The notes under the pieces: model-generated
The model's database searches: none
Told to the model about the DNA's origin: nothing
What the model saw: the letters and a program-made list of their open reading frames with translations, nothing else
Program-made: the position numbers and the translations under genes
DNA from: Marinospirillum alkalitolerans
GTDB taxonomy: Bacteria; Pseudomonadota; Gammaproteobacteria; Pseudomonadales; Halomonadaceae
Direction: 5' to 3'
DNA length: 64,000 nucleotides
Assembly (NCBI RefSeq): GCF_045055655.1
Contig: NZ_JBANFI010000002.1
Coordinates: 1-64,000 of the forward strand
In this document: positions 45,050-53,495 of the stretch, in pieces
Layout: the number at the start of each line of letters is the position of its first letter
Numbering within the stretch: position 1 is the stretch's first letter

Positions 45050-46486
45050 ATGAGCACACGTCTTGAACAAGATCTTCTCGGTGAGTTAGCTGTTCCTGCC
45101 GAGGCCTGGTTTGGTATCCAAACACAACGCGCAGTCAATAACTTCACTATTACTGGAGTGCCGATCAGCCACTTCCCAGAGCTGATCAGAGCCTTAGCGC
45201 TGGTGAAAAAAGCCGCAGCCAAGGCCAATGCACAGCTCGGCTTACTTGAGCCTCATAAGGCGCATGCCATCATCGAAGCCTGTGATGACATTGCTAAAGG
45301 AGAGCATCACGAGGCCTTTGTCGTCGATTTAATTCAAGGCGGCGCTGGCACCTCAACCAATATGAATGCCAATGAAGTGATCGCCAATCTGGCTTTAGCC
45401 AAGCTCGGGCATGCAAAGGGTGAGTATCAGTTTTTGCACCCCAACGATGATGTGAACTGCTCACAATCAACAAATGATGCCTACCCCACTGCAGCCTGCT
45501 TAGCCATTCAATTTGCAGCTGAACCCTTGATTAAAGACATCCATAGTTTAGTGACAAGCTTGACCCAAAAAGGGCGTGAGTTTAGCGATGTAATCAAAAT
45601 GGGACGCACGCAACTTCAGGATGCAGTGCCGATGACTCTGGGTCAGGAGTTCGAGGCCTTTGCGGTCAATCTTGCCGAAGATATAGATCGTCTCCATGAA
45701 GCCTGTCAGCTCCTGTGTGAGGTCAACCTAGGTGGTACGGCAATAGGCACTGGACTCAATACCCATGCTGAATATGCTCAACTCGCCATAGGCTATCTGG
45801 CGGAATATTCTGGCAAACCCATGGTGCCCGCATTCAATCTGATTGAGGCCACCTCAGACATGGGGGCCTTCGTCCTTTTTTCAGGAGTGCTAAAGCGCTT
45901 TGCCATTAAACTGAGCAAAATCGCTAACGACCTGCGCCTGCTGTCCAGTGGCCCTCGTGCAGGGTTTGGAGAGATTCAGCTCCCCCCCATGCAACCGGGT
46001 TCATCGATTATGCCGGGCAAGGTCAACCCCGTCATTCCAGAGGCAGTGAACCAAACGGCCTTTCAAGTCATCGCCAATGATCTTGCTGTCACCCTGGCCG
46101 CTGAGGCAGGACAACTACAGCTCAACGCCATGGAGCCACTGATTATTTATAACCTGCTGAACTCCATGCGTATGCTCGGTCAAGCCTGCTCGATGTTTGA
46201 ACAACGCTGTATCAGTGGCATTCAAGCCAATCGAGAGCATTGTGCGCATTTAATGAATATCAGTATCGGCAGCATTACGGCGCTCGTGCCTTATATTGGA
46301 TATAGCCATGCTTCACGCGTCGCCAAGGAGGCGCTGCATAGTGGTGCAACAGTGCGCGAACTGATTCTGCGCGATCAACTGCTGACCGCTGAGCAGTTTG
46401 ATCAGCTCCTGCATCCAGATCAATTGATGTATCCGCATCGTGCACGCCAGCTTGAAGAACCAGCGGTGAGCCACGCCTCGGAATAG
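45050..46486 (+). CDS. aspA: Aspartate ammonia-lyase
   Basis: 478 aa. Converts L-aspartate to fumarate and ammonia. The fumarase/aspartase superfamily signature GSSIMPGKVNP is near residue 320; GAGTSTNMNANEV and SQSTNDAYPT match aspartase and its active site. ATG at 45050 preferred over TTG at 45047; AAGGGA lies upstream. In an anaerobic context the fumarate can feed fumarate respiration, consistent with the nearby anaerobic genes and C4-dicarboxylate-type sensor system. Confidence 0.95.
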   Translation: MSTRLEQDLLGELAVPAEAWFGIQTQRAVNNFTITGVPISHFPELIRALALVKKAAAKANAQLGLLEPHKAHAIIEACDDIAKGEHHEAFVVDLIQGGAGTSTNMNANEVIANLALAKLGHAKGEYQFLHPNDDVNCSQSTNDAYPTAACLAIQFAAEPLIKDIHSLVTSLTQKGREFSDVIKMGRTQLQDAVPMTLGQEFEAFAVNLAEDIDRLHEACQLLCEVNLGGTAIGTGLNTHAEYAQLAIGYLAEYSGKPMVPAFNLIEATSDMGAFVLFSGVLKRFAIKLSKIANDLRLLSSGPRAGFGEIQLPPMQPGSSIMPGKVNPVIPEAVNQTAFQVIANDLAVTLAAEAGQLQLNAMEPLIIYNLLNSMRMLGQACSMFEQRCISGIQANREHCAHLMNISIGSITALVPYIGYSHASRVAKEALHSGATVRELILRDQLLTAEQFDQLLHPDQLMYPHRARQLEEPAVSHASE

Positions 46487-46580
46487 GTTGATTCATCTTC
46501 CTTGACCCGCATCATCGTCCTGCGATGACTTTCCTCTATGCTAACCAGCTTCTATTGATGCATAGCACAAGAGGCACATT

Positions 46581-47564
46581 ATGGAGCTGGTCTGTCCTGC
46601 GGGGAGCCTGCCTGCACTGAAAGCGGCCGTCGATCAAGGGGCGAATGCGGTCTATCTTGGCTTTCGCAATGCCACCAACGCCCGCCAGTTTGCAGGCTTG
46701 AATTTCACCGAGAACAAGGCGGCTGAAGGCATCGCCTACGCACATGCCCGAGGCTGCCGTGTTTTCTGTGCGATCAACACCTACCCCCAGCCTGCGGGTT
46801 GGCCCATCTGGACCCAAGCGGTGGATCAGGCCGCTGAACTTGGCGTAGATGCACTGATTCTGGCCGATCTGGGCCTGCTCGATTACGCCACCCAGCGTCA
46901 TCCACAGCTCACACGCCATCTGTCGGTCCAAGGCTCAGCCACCAGTGCTGCCGCCTTGACTTTTTATCAGCGCGAATTCGGCATAGCGCGCGCCGTGCTG
47001 CCCAGAGTCCTTTCTCTCGCGCAGGTCAAAGAGCTGGCCGCCAGCGCCCCTGTCGAACTCGAAGTTTTTGGCTTTGGCAGCCTGTGCATTATGGTGGAAG
47101 GGCGCTGCTACCTTTCTTCTTATCTCACCGATGAATCGCCCAACTCACGTGGAGCCTGCTCACCAGCTAAGGCAGTGCGCTGGGAAGAAACCCCTCAAGG
47201 GCTCGAATCACGACTCAATGGCGTACTGATAGATCGCTATGCCGCACAGGAAAAAGCAGGCTACCCCACGCTGTGTAAAGGTCGCTTTGCCGTCGAAGGG
47301 GAGATCTATCATGCGCTGGAAGAACCCACTAGCCTGAACACCCTCGATCTCATCCCCGAGTTACGCGCTGCAGGGATCAAGGCGATCAAGCTGGAGGGGC
47401 GTCAACGCAGCCCAGCCTATGTGAAACAGGTCACCCAGATCTGGCGTGCAGCGCTCGACCAGCAAGAAGGCTGTGCTCCGCTGGAAATCTGGCAAACACA
47501 GCTGGATCAACTCTCTGAAGGCAGCAGCACCACACTGGGTGCTTATCACCGACGGTGGAAATAA
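46581..47564 (+). CDS. ubiU: UbiU, O2-independent ubiquinone hydroxylation protein (U32 family)
   Basis: 327 aa U32-peptidase-like protein. UbiU and UbiV form a heterodimer, each with a 4Fe-4S cluster, that hydroxylates ubiquinone precursors without oxygen. The start MELVCPAGSLPALKAAVDQG and the cluster cysteines (SLCIMVEGRC with CX6C, RGAC, PTLCKG) are intact. GAGG lies seven bases before ATG. Two bp precede ubiV. Confidence 0.93.
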   Translation: MELVCPAGSLPALKAAVDQGANAVYLGFRNATNARQFAGLNFTENKAAEGIAYAHARGCRVFCAINTYPQPAGWPIWTQAVDQAAELGVDALILADLGLLDYATQRHPQLTRHLSVQGSATSAAALTFYQREFGIARAVLPRVLSLAQVKELAASAPVELEVFGFGSLCIMVEGRCYLSSYLTDESPNSRGACSPAKAVRWEETPQGLESRLNGVLIDRYAAQEKAGYPTLCKGRFAVEGEIYHALEEPTSLNTLDLIPELRAAGIKAIKLEGRQRSPAYVKQVTQIWRAALDQQEGCAPLEIWQTQLDQLSEGSSTTLGAYHRRWK

Positions 47565-47566
47565 CC

Positions 47567-48490
47567 ATGCAGCAACTACGTCTGACTCTTGGCCCAGTGC
47601 TCTACTACTGGCCGCGCGCCGAACTACTGGATTTTTATCAACAGGTCGCCACTTGGCCGGTGGATGTGGTCTATCTGGGTGAAACCGTCTGTGCGCGACG
47701 TCGTGAAATGAAACTCGATGATTGGCTCGCCATCGCACAAGACCTGGCTCAGGCAGGCAAGCAGGTTGTTCTGGCGACTCAAACCTTGCTTGAATCAGCT
47801 GCCGATCAGCGCCAGCTGGTGCGCCTGATTGAAGCCGCTCAGGCCCATGCTGCGGTGAGCCTGGTTGAGGCTTCGGATATGAGTGCAGTGGAGATCTGCA
47901 CTCAGCTTGAGCAGCCTTTTGTCGCCGGTCCTGCACTGAATCTCTACAACCCACAGAGCTTGGCGTTGCTGGCCCGATGCGGCCTGAAGCGCTGGGTCTT
48001 TCCGCTGGAGCTGAGTCGCACCTGTCTCGCCGAGATGCAGGCATGGATTCAACAGCACCACCCTGAGCTGGAAACCGAAGTCTGGGGCTATGGGCGTGCG
48101 CCTCTGGCCTGGTCGGCACGCTGCTTCAGTGCGCGCGCGCAGAATCTGCCCAAGGATCGTTGTCAGTTTGTCTGCCAGCAGCATCCGCAAGGGCTGCCTC
48201 TGTCTTCTCAGGAAGGAGCCGCCCTGTTTACACTGAATGGGATTCAAACCCTCTCCGCACAACCGCTTTCTTTACTCGATCAAGGAGCCAGCCTGGCGCA
48301 ACTGCAAGTCACGCATCTGCGCCTCAGTCCCGAGAACACGGATATGAGCCAGCTACTGGAAAGAGCGGTAGCACTCAAAGATCCTCAGCAGCCGCCAGCC
48401 GATCCGCTCAAGCTGGTCGATCTGCACAGCTGCAATGGCTACTGGTATGGGCTTCCGGGCATGACCTATCAACCACCTGCGCCAAAATAG
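47567..48490 (+). CDS. ubiV: UbiV, O2-independent ubiquinone hydroxylation protein (U32 family)
   Basis: 307 aa, partner of UbiU. Cluster cysteines are visible: Cys in GETVCARRREM, then the RCFSARAQ...RCQFVC cluster with CX12CX3C spacing, as in E. coli UbiV. It starts two bp after the ubiU stop, so an operon. Ends convergent with ubiT with 11 bp between. Confidence 0.93.
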   Translation: MQQLRLTLGPVLYYWPRAELLDFYQQVATWPVDVVYLGETVCARRREMKLDDWLAIAQDLAQAGKQVVLATQTLLESAADQRQLVRLIEAAQAHAAVSLVEASDMSAVEICTQLEQPFVAGPALNLYNPQSLALLARCGLKRWVFPLELSRTCLAEMQAWIQQHHPELETEVWGYGRAPLAWSARCFSARAQNLPKDRCQFVCQQHPQGLPLSSQEGAALFTLNGIQTLSAQPLSLLDQGASLAQLQVTHLRLSPENTDMSQLLERAVALKDPQQPPADPLKLVDLHSCNGYWYGLPGMTYQPPAPK

Positions 48491-48501
48491 TCGCACAGCC
48501 A

Positions 48502-48996
48502 TCAGGCGCGCACTGGAGCAACAGGCTGATCCAAGCGCGCCAAAAAAGCCAGCACGCGACCCTCCACGCCCTGCTCTAAAGACCACTCCAGACTATCCAG
48601 TAGGTTCTTGACACCCAGACCCAGCTCCGTATCCCCTTCGATCAACAGCTGGCGCTGAAAAAACAAGCTGTCTGGATCTTCCTGACGCAGCGCCAAACGG
48701 ACAAAAGCTGGCCAGCGACCCCGAATCGTGGCTTCTGCGCCACCGGGCAGCAGCACAAATTGCTGATTCAGCACACCCAGGGTGATCCGAAGCGAGACAT
48801 CTTCAAGATGCAAAGCCAAGGCTCGGCCTTCTAAAAAATCAAAGGCTTCTTCAGCCAGATCAGTCGCAAAAAGCTGGTTCAGCCGCTGTTCAATCAGCCG
48901 CTTTTTCAATCCCCAAGGTACACAGGCCTCCAGCCTCCCCAGCAGCCTGAGAGGGATGGCAGACCTTGCAAAGCCAGACGCTTGATGATGTTGCAT
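48502..48996 (-). CDS. ubiT: UbiT, SCP2-domain ubiquinone biosynthesis accessory protein
   Basis: 164 aa from the ATG at 48996 (AAGGAAAGG upstream). SCP2 sterol-carrier fold that binds isoprenoid quinone intermediates for UbiUV. Conserved RGRWPAFVRLALRQEDPDSLFFQRQL-type helix (core PDSLFFQRQLLIEGDTELGL). Divergent from nrdD and convergent with ubiUV; the gene shares a candidate FNR site with nrdD. Confidence 0.9.
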   Translation of the reverse strand: MQHHQASGFARSAIPLRLLGRLEACVPWGLKKRLIEQRLNQLFATDLAEEAFDFLEGRALALHLEDVSLRITLGVLNQQFVLLPGGAEATIRGRWPAFVRLALRQEDPDSLFFQRQLLIEGDTELGLGVKNLLDSLEWSLEQGVEGRVLAFLARLDQPVAPVRA

Positions 48997-49054
48997 GACC
49001 CTTTCCTTTATCACAGAGAAAGAAGCATCTTAGTGAAGCCCATCACGCCAAATA

Positions 49055-49068
49055 CTGATCTCGGTCAA
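49055..49068. promoter_or_regulatory. FNR/Anr-type site between ubiT and nrdD
   Basis: CTGAT-CTCG-GTCAA matches 8 of 10 fixed positions of TTGAT-N4-ATCAA, with symmetric mismatches. Its centre is 32 bp from a TAAGAT -10 on the minus strand (49027-49032) for ubiT, and about 29-31 bp from TTTAAT/TAATCT (49088-49095) for nrdD. These distances fit class II FNR activation, so one site may serve both anaerobic genes. Confidence 0.65.
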
Positions 49069-49097
49069 GGAGATTTATTCTCATCTATTTAATCTGG

Positions 49098-49113
49098 CCA
49101 CTATATATTGTTG
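49098..49113 (+). promoter_or_regulatory. NrdR box 1
   Basis: Core CTATATATTG (49101-49110) matches the NrdR consensus core CwAtATaTwG; the 16 bp site lies at the expected nrdD start site. Confidence 0.8.
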
Positions 49114-49129
49114 CTGCAAAAAACATAAA

Positions 49130-49145
49130 CCACTATATATAGGCA
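49130..49145 (+). promoter_or_regulatory. NrdR box 2
   Basis: Core CTATATATAG (49133-49142) is 32 bp from box 1, three helical turns, the spacing NrdR pairs normally have. It abuts the nrdD ribosome site (AGG at 49141-49143). Confidence 0.8.
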
Positions 49146-49151
49146 AAACCC

Positions 49152-50873
49152 ATGACTTCCCCGCACACCATTGATGTACGCCATGCCATCGAAGAGTATC
49201 TCAATAAGGCCGATTGGCGGATTCGCGCTAATGCCAATCAGGGCTACTCTCTTGGCGGCATGGTGCTCAATGTGGCGGGTAAGGTCACGGCCAACTACTG
49301 GCTGAATGAGGTCTATCCTGCTGAAGTGGGACGCGCCCACCGAGAGGGAGACTTTCATATCCATGATCTTGATATGCTCTCTGGTTACTGCGCTGGCTGG
49401 TCTTTGCGCCAGCTACTTTTTGAAGGTTTTAATGGTGTGCCCGGACGCGCTGAAAGCCGTCCACCCAAGCATCTTTCAAGCGCTTTAGGGCAGATGGTCA
49501 ACTTCTTAGGGACCTTGCAAAATGAATGGGCCGGCGCTCAGGCATTCAGCTCCTTTGATACCTATTTGGCACCTTTTGTCCGTAAGGATCAGATGCAATA
49601 TGCCGAGATTGAGCAGCAGATACAGGAATTTATCTATAACCTGAACGTTCCCTCACGCTGGGGCACACAAACGCCTTTTACCAACCTGACTTTTGACTGG
49701 GTCTGCCCTGAGGATCTGGCTGATCAGGTACCCGTTATCGGCGGTGAAGAGCAGCCTTTCACCTATGGCGAACTTCAGGCAGAGATGGATCTGATCAATC
49801 GCGCCTATCTTGAAGTGATGCGCCAAGGCGATAGCAAGGGCCGTGTTTTTACCTTCCCGATTCCCACTTATAACATCACGCCAGAATTTGACTGGGAGAG
49901 CCCGAACAGCGAGCTGCTGTTTGCGCTGACCGCCCGCTATGGCTTGCCCTATTTTCAGAACTTTTTGAACTCAGATCTGAAGCCCCATATGGTGCGTTCC
50001 ATGTGCTGTCGCTTACAGCTGGATGTGCGTGAGCTCCTCAAGCGCGGCAATGGTTTGTTTGGCTCAGCAGAGCAAACAGGGTCCATCGGTGTGGTGACGA
50101 TCAACTGTGCCCGCTTGGGTTATCGCTTTGCCGGAGATTGGAAGGGGTTGATCACAGAACTGGATCGACTTCTGGATCTGGCCCGCACCAGCCTTGAAAT
50201 CAAGCGAGAACGCATCCAGCAGTGGATGGATTCCGGGCTCTATCCTTATAGTCAGCGCTATCTGGGCACCTTGCGTAATCACTTCTCAACCCTGGGTGTG
50301 AATGGCATCAACGAGATGCTACGCAATTTTAGTGCTGATCGCTTGCAGCTGGCCGACGCCGCTGGGCAAAAACTGGGTATTCAGCTACTCGATCATATTC
50401 GTACCAAAATGCAGCAGTTTCAGATGGAAACCGGACATCTCTATAATCTTGAAGCCACACCTGCCGAAGGCACCACCTATCGCTTTGCGCGCGAAGATCG
50501 CAAGCGCTTTGCCGACATACTGCAAGCAGGAACAGCGGAGCAGCCCTATTACACCAACTCCAGCCAGCTGCCTGTAGGCCTCACCGATGATCCTTTTGAA
50601 GCACTGCAGCTGCAAGACCCTTTGCAAACCCGCTATACCGGCGGCACCGTACTGCATCTTTATATGCGCGAGCGCCTGTCGAGTGCCGAGGCATGCAAGA
50701 AGCTGGTCAAAACAGCGCTCAGCCAGTTTCATCTGCCTTATTTAACCGTGACCCCAACTTTTTCAATCTGCCCAGTGCACGGCTATCTGGATGGAGAGCA
50801 GGCCTTCTGCCCCCATTGTGATCAAGCTCTGCTCGAACGCAAACGCCAGGCGCTGATGACAGCACCAGCCTGA
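49152..50873 (+). CDS. nrdD: Class III ribonucleotide reductase large domain (NrdD) without glycyl-radical tail
   Basis: 573 aa. It reduces ribonucleotides to deoxyribonucleotides without oxygen. There is no N-terminal ATP-cone. Catalytic cysteines are present: Cys80 in DMLSGYCAG and Cys285/286 in RSMCCRLQLD. The C-terminus has the zinc site CPVHG ... CPHC (Cys540 to Cys556), then only 17 more residues and a stop. The glycyl-radical loop RVxGY, normally 20-40 residues further on, is absent and is instead encoded by the next gene. Not an obvious frameshift: the following ORF has its own ribosome site and ATG. NrdR boxes and an FNR-type site lie upstream. Confidence 0.9.
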   Translation: MTSPHTIDVRHAIEEYLNKADWRIRANANQGYSLGGMVLNVAGKVTANYWLNEVYPAEVGRAHREGDFHIHDLDMLSGYCAGWSLRQLLFEGFNGVPGRAESRPPKHLSSALGQMVNFLGTLQNEWAGAQAFSSFDTYLAPFVRKDQMQYAEIEQQIQEFIYNLNVPSRWGTQTPFTNLTFDWVCPEDLADQVPVIGGEEQPFTYGELQAEMDLINRAYLEVMRQGDSKGRVFTFPIPTYNITPEFDWESPNSELLFALTARYGLPYFQNFLNSDLKPHMVRSMCCRLQLDVRELLKRGNGLFGSAEQTGSIGVVTINCARLGYRFAGDWKGLITELDRLLDLARTSLEIKRERIQQWMDSGLYPYSQRYLGTLRNHFSTLGVNGINEMLRNFSADRLQLADAAGQKLGIQLLDHIRTKMQQFQMETGHLYNLEATPAEGTTYRFAREDRKRFADILQAGTAEQPYYTNSSQLPVGLTDDPFEALQLQDPLQTRYTGGTVLHLYMRERLSSAEACKKLVKTALSQFHLPYLTVTPTFSICPVHGYLDGEQAFCPHCDQALLERKRQALMTAPA

Positions 50874-50918
50874 CACCCCCTCACTTAGTCCCCAACTTTC
50901 ATTTTTTAGGAGTCCACC

Positions 50919-51107
50919 ATGCCAAGCCAGTGCCATCCCCTGATTCAACTTGAAGACCACGAACGCCAACCCTGTGAAGTCTGGACACGCGTGATGGGCT
51001 ATCACCGCCCTGTCAGCCAGTTTAATGCGGGTAAACAAGGCGAACATGCACAAAGGCGTCACTTTTGTGAATCCAGCCTCCAACCAGAAAAGCGCCGTTC
51101 CGCCTGA
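50919..51107 (+). CDS. Stand-alone glycyl-radical peptide of NrdD
   Basis: 62 aa. Contains the class III RNR radical loop: CEVWTRVMGYHRPVSQFN, with Gly27 in RVMGY as the radical residue and the GKQGEH block that follows it in full NrdD proteins. An AGGAG lies seven to eight bases before its ATG, 45 bp after the nrdD stop. Its stop overlaps the nrdG start (TGATG), so all three genes are translationally linked. It should complement NrdD in trans and be activated by NrdG, comparable in concept to YfiD/GrcA for pyruvate formate-lyase. Confident as a radical domain; trans-function is inferred. Confidence 0.85.
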   Translation: MPSQCHPLIQLEDHERQPCEVWTRVMGYHRPVSQFNAGKQGEHAQRRHFCESSLQPEKRRSA

Positions 51108-51814
51108 TGTCGGCAGCACTGCGCGTCGGAGGGCTCACGCCGCTGACCAGTCTGGATTATCCAGATCATCTGGCTTGTGTGGTGTTCACACAAGGCTGTC
51201 CGTTGCGCTGTGGCTATTGTCACAACCCGCATCTGCTCGATCAGCAGGCGGCGGCTGAAGCACCCAGTTGGAATCAGGTGCTGGATTTTTTGCAGCGCCG
51301 CCAACAGTTGCTTGAGGCCGTCGTATTCAGCGGCGGCGAACCTACCCAGCAGGCCGCGCTCGTGGATGCCGTCGCACAGGTACGGGCTTTGGGGTTTCAA
51401 GTTGCGTTGCATACGGCGGGGCTCTACCCACAACGCCTGTCCATTCTTCTACCCCACCTCAGTTGGGTCGGATTGGATATCAAGGCCACGCCTGAGCGCT
51501 ATCCAATCATCTGCGGCCGCCCCCGCGTCGCCGCGCAGGTGGTGAACAGCCTCGAACAGCTGCTGATCTGGGAGCGGCCTTTTGAAGTGCGCCTAACGCT
51601 GCATCCTAAGGACTACACCCTCGCACAGGTGGGTGATCTGCTGGATTGGTTGAGCCACTACCCTATTCCGCATCTGGTTTTACAAATCGCGCGCGGCGGC
51701 AGTTGCCTCAGGCCCGAGTATCAACAGATCACCACTCCCTTTTCTACTGCTGAGCTTAACCAGCTGATTCAGGACTCTGCCCATCACTGGCCTCGACTCA
51801 GCCTGCGTACTTAA
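51107..51814 (+). CDS. nrdG: Anaerobic ribonucleotide reductase activating enzyme
   Basis: 235 aa radical-SAM enzyme that installs the glycyl radical on the NrdD radical domain using a 4Fe-4S cluster and SAM. Cluster motif CPLRCGYC (CX3CX2C), then the GGEPT motif in FSGGEPTQQ and the VGLDIKA block. ATG overlaps the previous stop by one base. It is about 60-80 residues longer than E. coli NrdG and resembles the larger NrdG2-type subgroup. Confidence 0.94.
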   Translation: MSAALRVGGLTPLTSLDYPDHLACVVFTQGCPLRCGYCHNPHLLDQQAAAEAPSWNQVLDFLQRRQQLLEAVVFSGGEPTQQAALVDAVAQVRALGFQVALHTAGLYPQRLSILLPHLSWVGLDIKATPERYPIICGRPRVAAQVVNSLEQLLIWERPFEVRLTLHPKDYTLAQVGDLLDWLSHYPIPHLVLQIARGGSCLRPEYQQITTPFSTAELNQLIQDSAHHWPRLSLRT

Positions 51815-51890
51815 ATCCTGGCGTCCCTTGCCCTAGATGGCACACAACAGGCTACACTAGCGGCTTTCTGCTCAGCCTCTGTCTGCCGCC

Positions 51891-53495
51891 ATGCCCAAAC
51901 TCAAACTCAGCACTCGCTTAATTCTGGTCATTACACTCCTCGTCCTGCTGCAAATGCTGCTCAGTGGTCTGTTGGCCACGCGCACCTTGCAGCAGTCTCT
52001 TGAAGAGCAGGTTGAAGCCCGCATCCTGCATCTGGCCCGTTTGATTGCCGAAATGCCCAGCGTGCAACAGGCGATCATCGATCGGGACAGCGAGCAGTTA
52101 AACCAGCTGGTCGATGGCTTTATGCTGTCGGGCGATATGGCCTTCGTCACGATTGGCGATCATCAGGGCATCCGGCTCGCCCATCCCTTTGATGATCGCC
52201 TAGGTCTGCCCATGCAAGGGGGCGATAATGATCTCGCGCTGCTTCAAGGCCTGAGCTATGTCTCCGAAGCCGAAGGCAGCCTCGGGCGTTCATTGCGTGG
52301 CAAGGCCGCTGTTTTTGATACGGCAGGGCGCATTATCGGCGTGGTTTCGGTGGGCTATCTGCGCGAGCATATCGATCAAATTATTCAGGACTATCATCAG
52401 CGCTTAATGCAGATGGCGCTCGTCATTCTGCTGCTCTCGGTGCTGCTGGCGGTCTGGATCTCACGCCGCTTTAAAGCCGCGATCTATGGCCTAGAACCTG
52501 AGCAGATCGCCCAGCTACTGGAAGAGCGTGATGCCACCTTGGAATCATTGCGCGAGGGGATGATCAGCGTAAATGCGGCAGGCATCATTACCACCATGAA
52601 CCGTGCGGCGCTAGAAATACTGCATTTGCAAGAGGGGCCATCGCCGCTGGGTCAGCCTGTCAGCGAAGTGCTGCCCAACAGTCCGCTACTTGAGCTGCTG
52701 GCATCAGGCCAGTCTGAGTATGACCGCCCGCTCTGGCGTCATGGTGAGGAGCTGATCGCCAACTTCACGCCCATGTATCGTGGACAACGCTTAATTGGCG
52801 CGGTCTCCAGCTTTCGGCGCAAAACAGATATCGACCAGATGAGTCAGCAGCTGACTCAGGTGCGCCAGTATGCAGACAGCCTACGCAGTCAAACCCATGA
52901 ATATATGAATAAGCTCCATACGCTGGCTGGCTTGATACAGATCGGCGCGACAGATCAGGCGCTGGCGTTGATCGGGCAAGAAACACAGGAGCAGCAGAAC
53001 CTGATCCAGTGGTTAACGCAGAATATCACCGACCCGCTGGTCTTGGGCTGTATTCTGGGCAAGTACAATCGCGCACATGAGCTAGGTTTAGAACTGGTGC
53101 TGGACCCAGAAAGTGATCTAGGGCCACTGCCAGCGCATATAGCACCAGAACAGCTGGTCACGCTGCTCGGCAACCTGCTCGATAATGCTTTTGAAGCCAA
53201 CCTTCTGCGCGATCAAAAACAGGTTTTTCTGTCGATCGATGGACGAGGACAAGAGATCATCCTTGAGATCGAAGACCAAGGGCCAGGCATTGCACCCAGC
53301 GAACAGGAGCGTATTTTTGAACGTGGCTATAGCCATAAACAAAAGCTGGCCAACGGAATTCAACATCATGGCATAGGTTTGCAGCTGGTTCGTGCTACAG
53401 TCTCCCAGCTTGGCGGCGAGGTCACGCTTGTCAGCCATCTTAATACAGGAAGCCGCTTTACGGTTTATCTCCCGAAAGAGCCTGGTGATTTATGA
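51891..53495 (+). CDS. DcuS/CitA-type sensor histidine kinase
   Basis: 534 aa. Two membrane helices (residues 11-29 and about 173-190) enclose a PDC-type periplasmic sensor (with GIRLAHPFDDRLG), then a PAS domain (about 207-310), the DcuS-type H-box QTHEYMNKLH with phospho-acceptor His336, and an HATPase_c domain (DNAFEANL, ILEIEDQGPGI, GIGLQLVRATV). It likely senses a C4-dicarboxylate or tricarboxylate. Overlaps the response regulator by four bases (ATGA). Confidence 0.92.
   Translation: MPKLKLSTRLILVITLLVLLQMLLSGLLATRTLQQSLEEQVEARILHLARLIAEMPSVQQAIIDRDSEQLNQLVDGFMLSGDMAFVTIGDHQGIRLAHPFDDRLGLPMQGGDNDLALLQGLSYVSEAEGSLGRSLRGKAAVFDTAGRIIGVVSVGYLREHIDQIIQDYHQRLMQMALVILLLSVLLAVWISRRFKAAIYGLEPEQIAQLLEERDATLESLREGMISVNAAGIITTMNRAALEILHLQEGPSPLGQPVSEVLPNSPLLELLASGQSEYDRPLWRHGEELIANFTPMYRGQRLIGAVSSFRRKTDIDQMSQQLTQVRQYADSLRSQTHEYMNKLHTLAGLIQIGATDQALALIGQETQEQQNLIQWLTQNITDPLVLGCILGKYNRAHELGLELVLDPESDLGPLPAHIAPEQLVTLLGNLLDNAFEANLLRDQKQVFLSIDGRGQEIILEIEDQGPGIAPSEQERIFERGYSHKQKLANGIQHHGIGLQLVRATVSQLGGEVTLVSHLNTGSRFTVYLPKEPGDL

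Noticed and set aside
46555..46568. FNR-like site TTGAT-GCAT-AGCAC before ubiU
   Set aside because: Only one half-site is good and it lies about 12 bp before the ATG, too close for class II activation; a different start could revive it.
50857..50930. Frameshift or sequencing error joining nrdD and the radical peptide
   Set aside because: The downstream ORF has its own AGGAG and ATG at proper spacing, and 45 bp of non-coding-like sequence separates the two frames.
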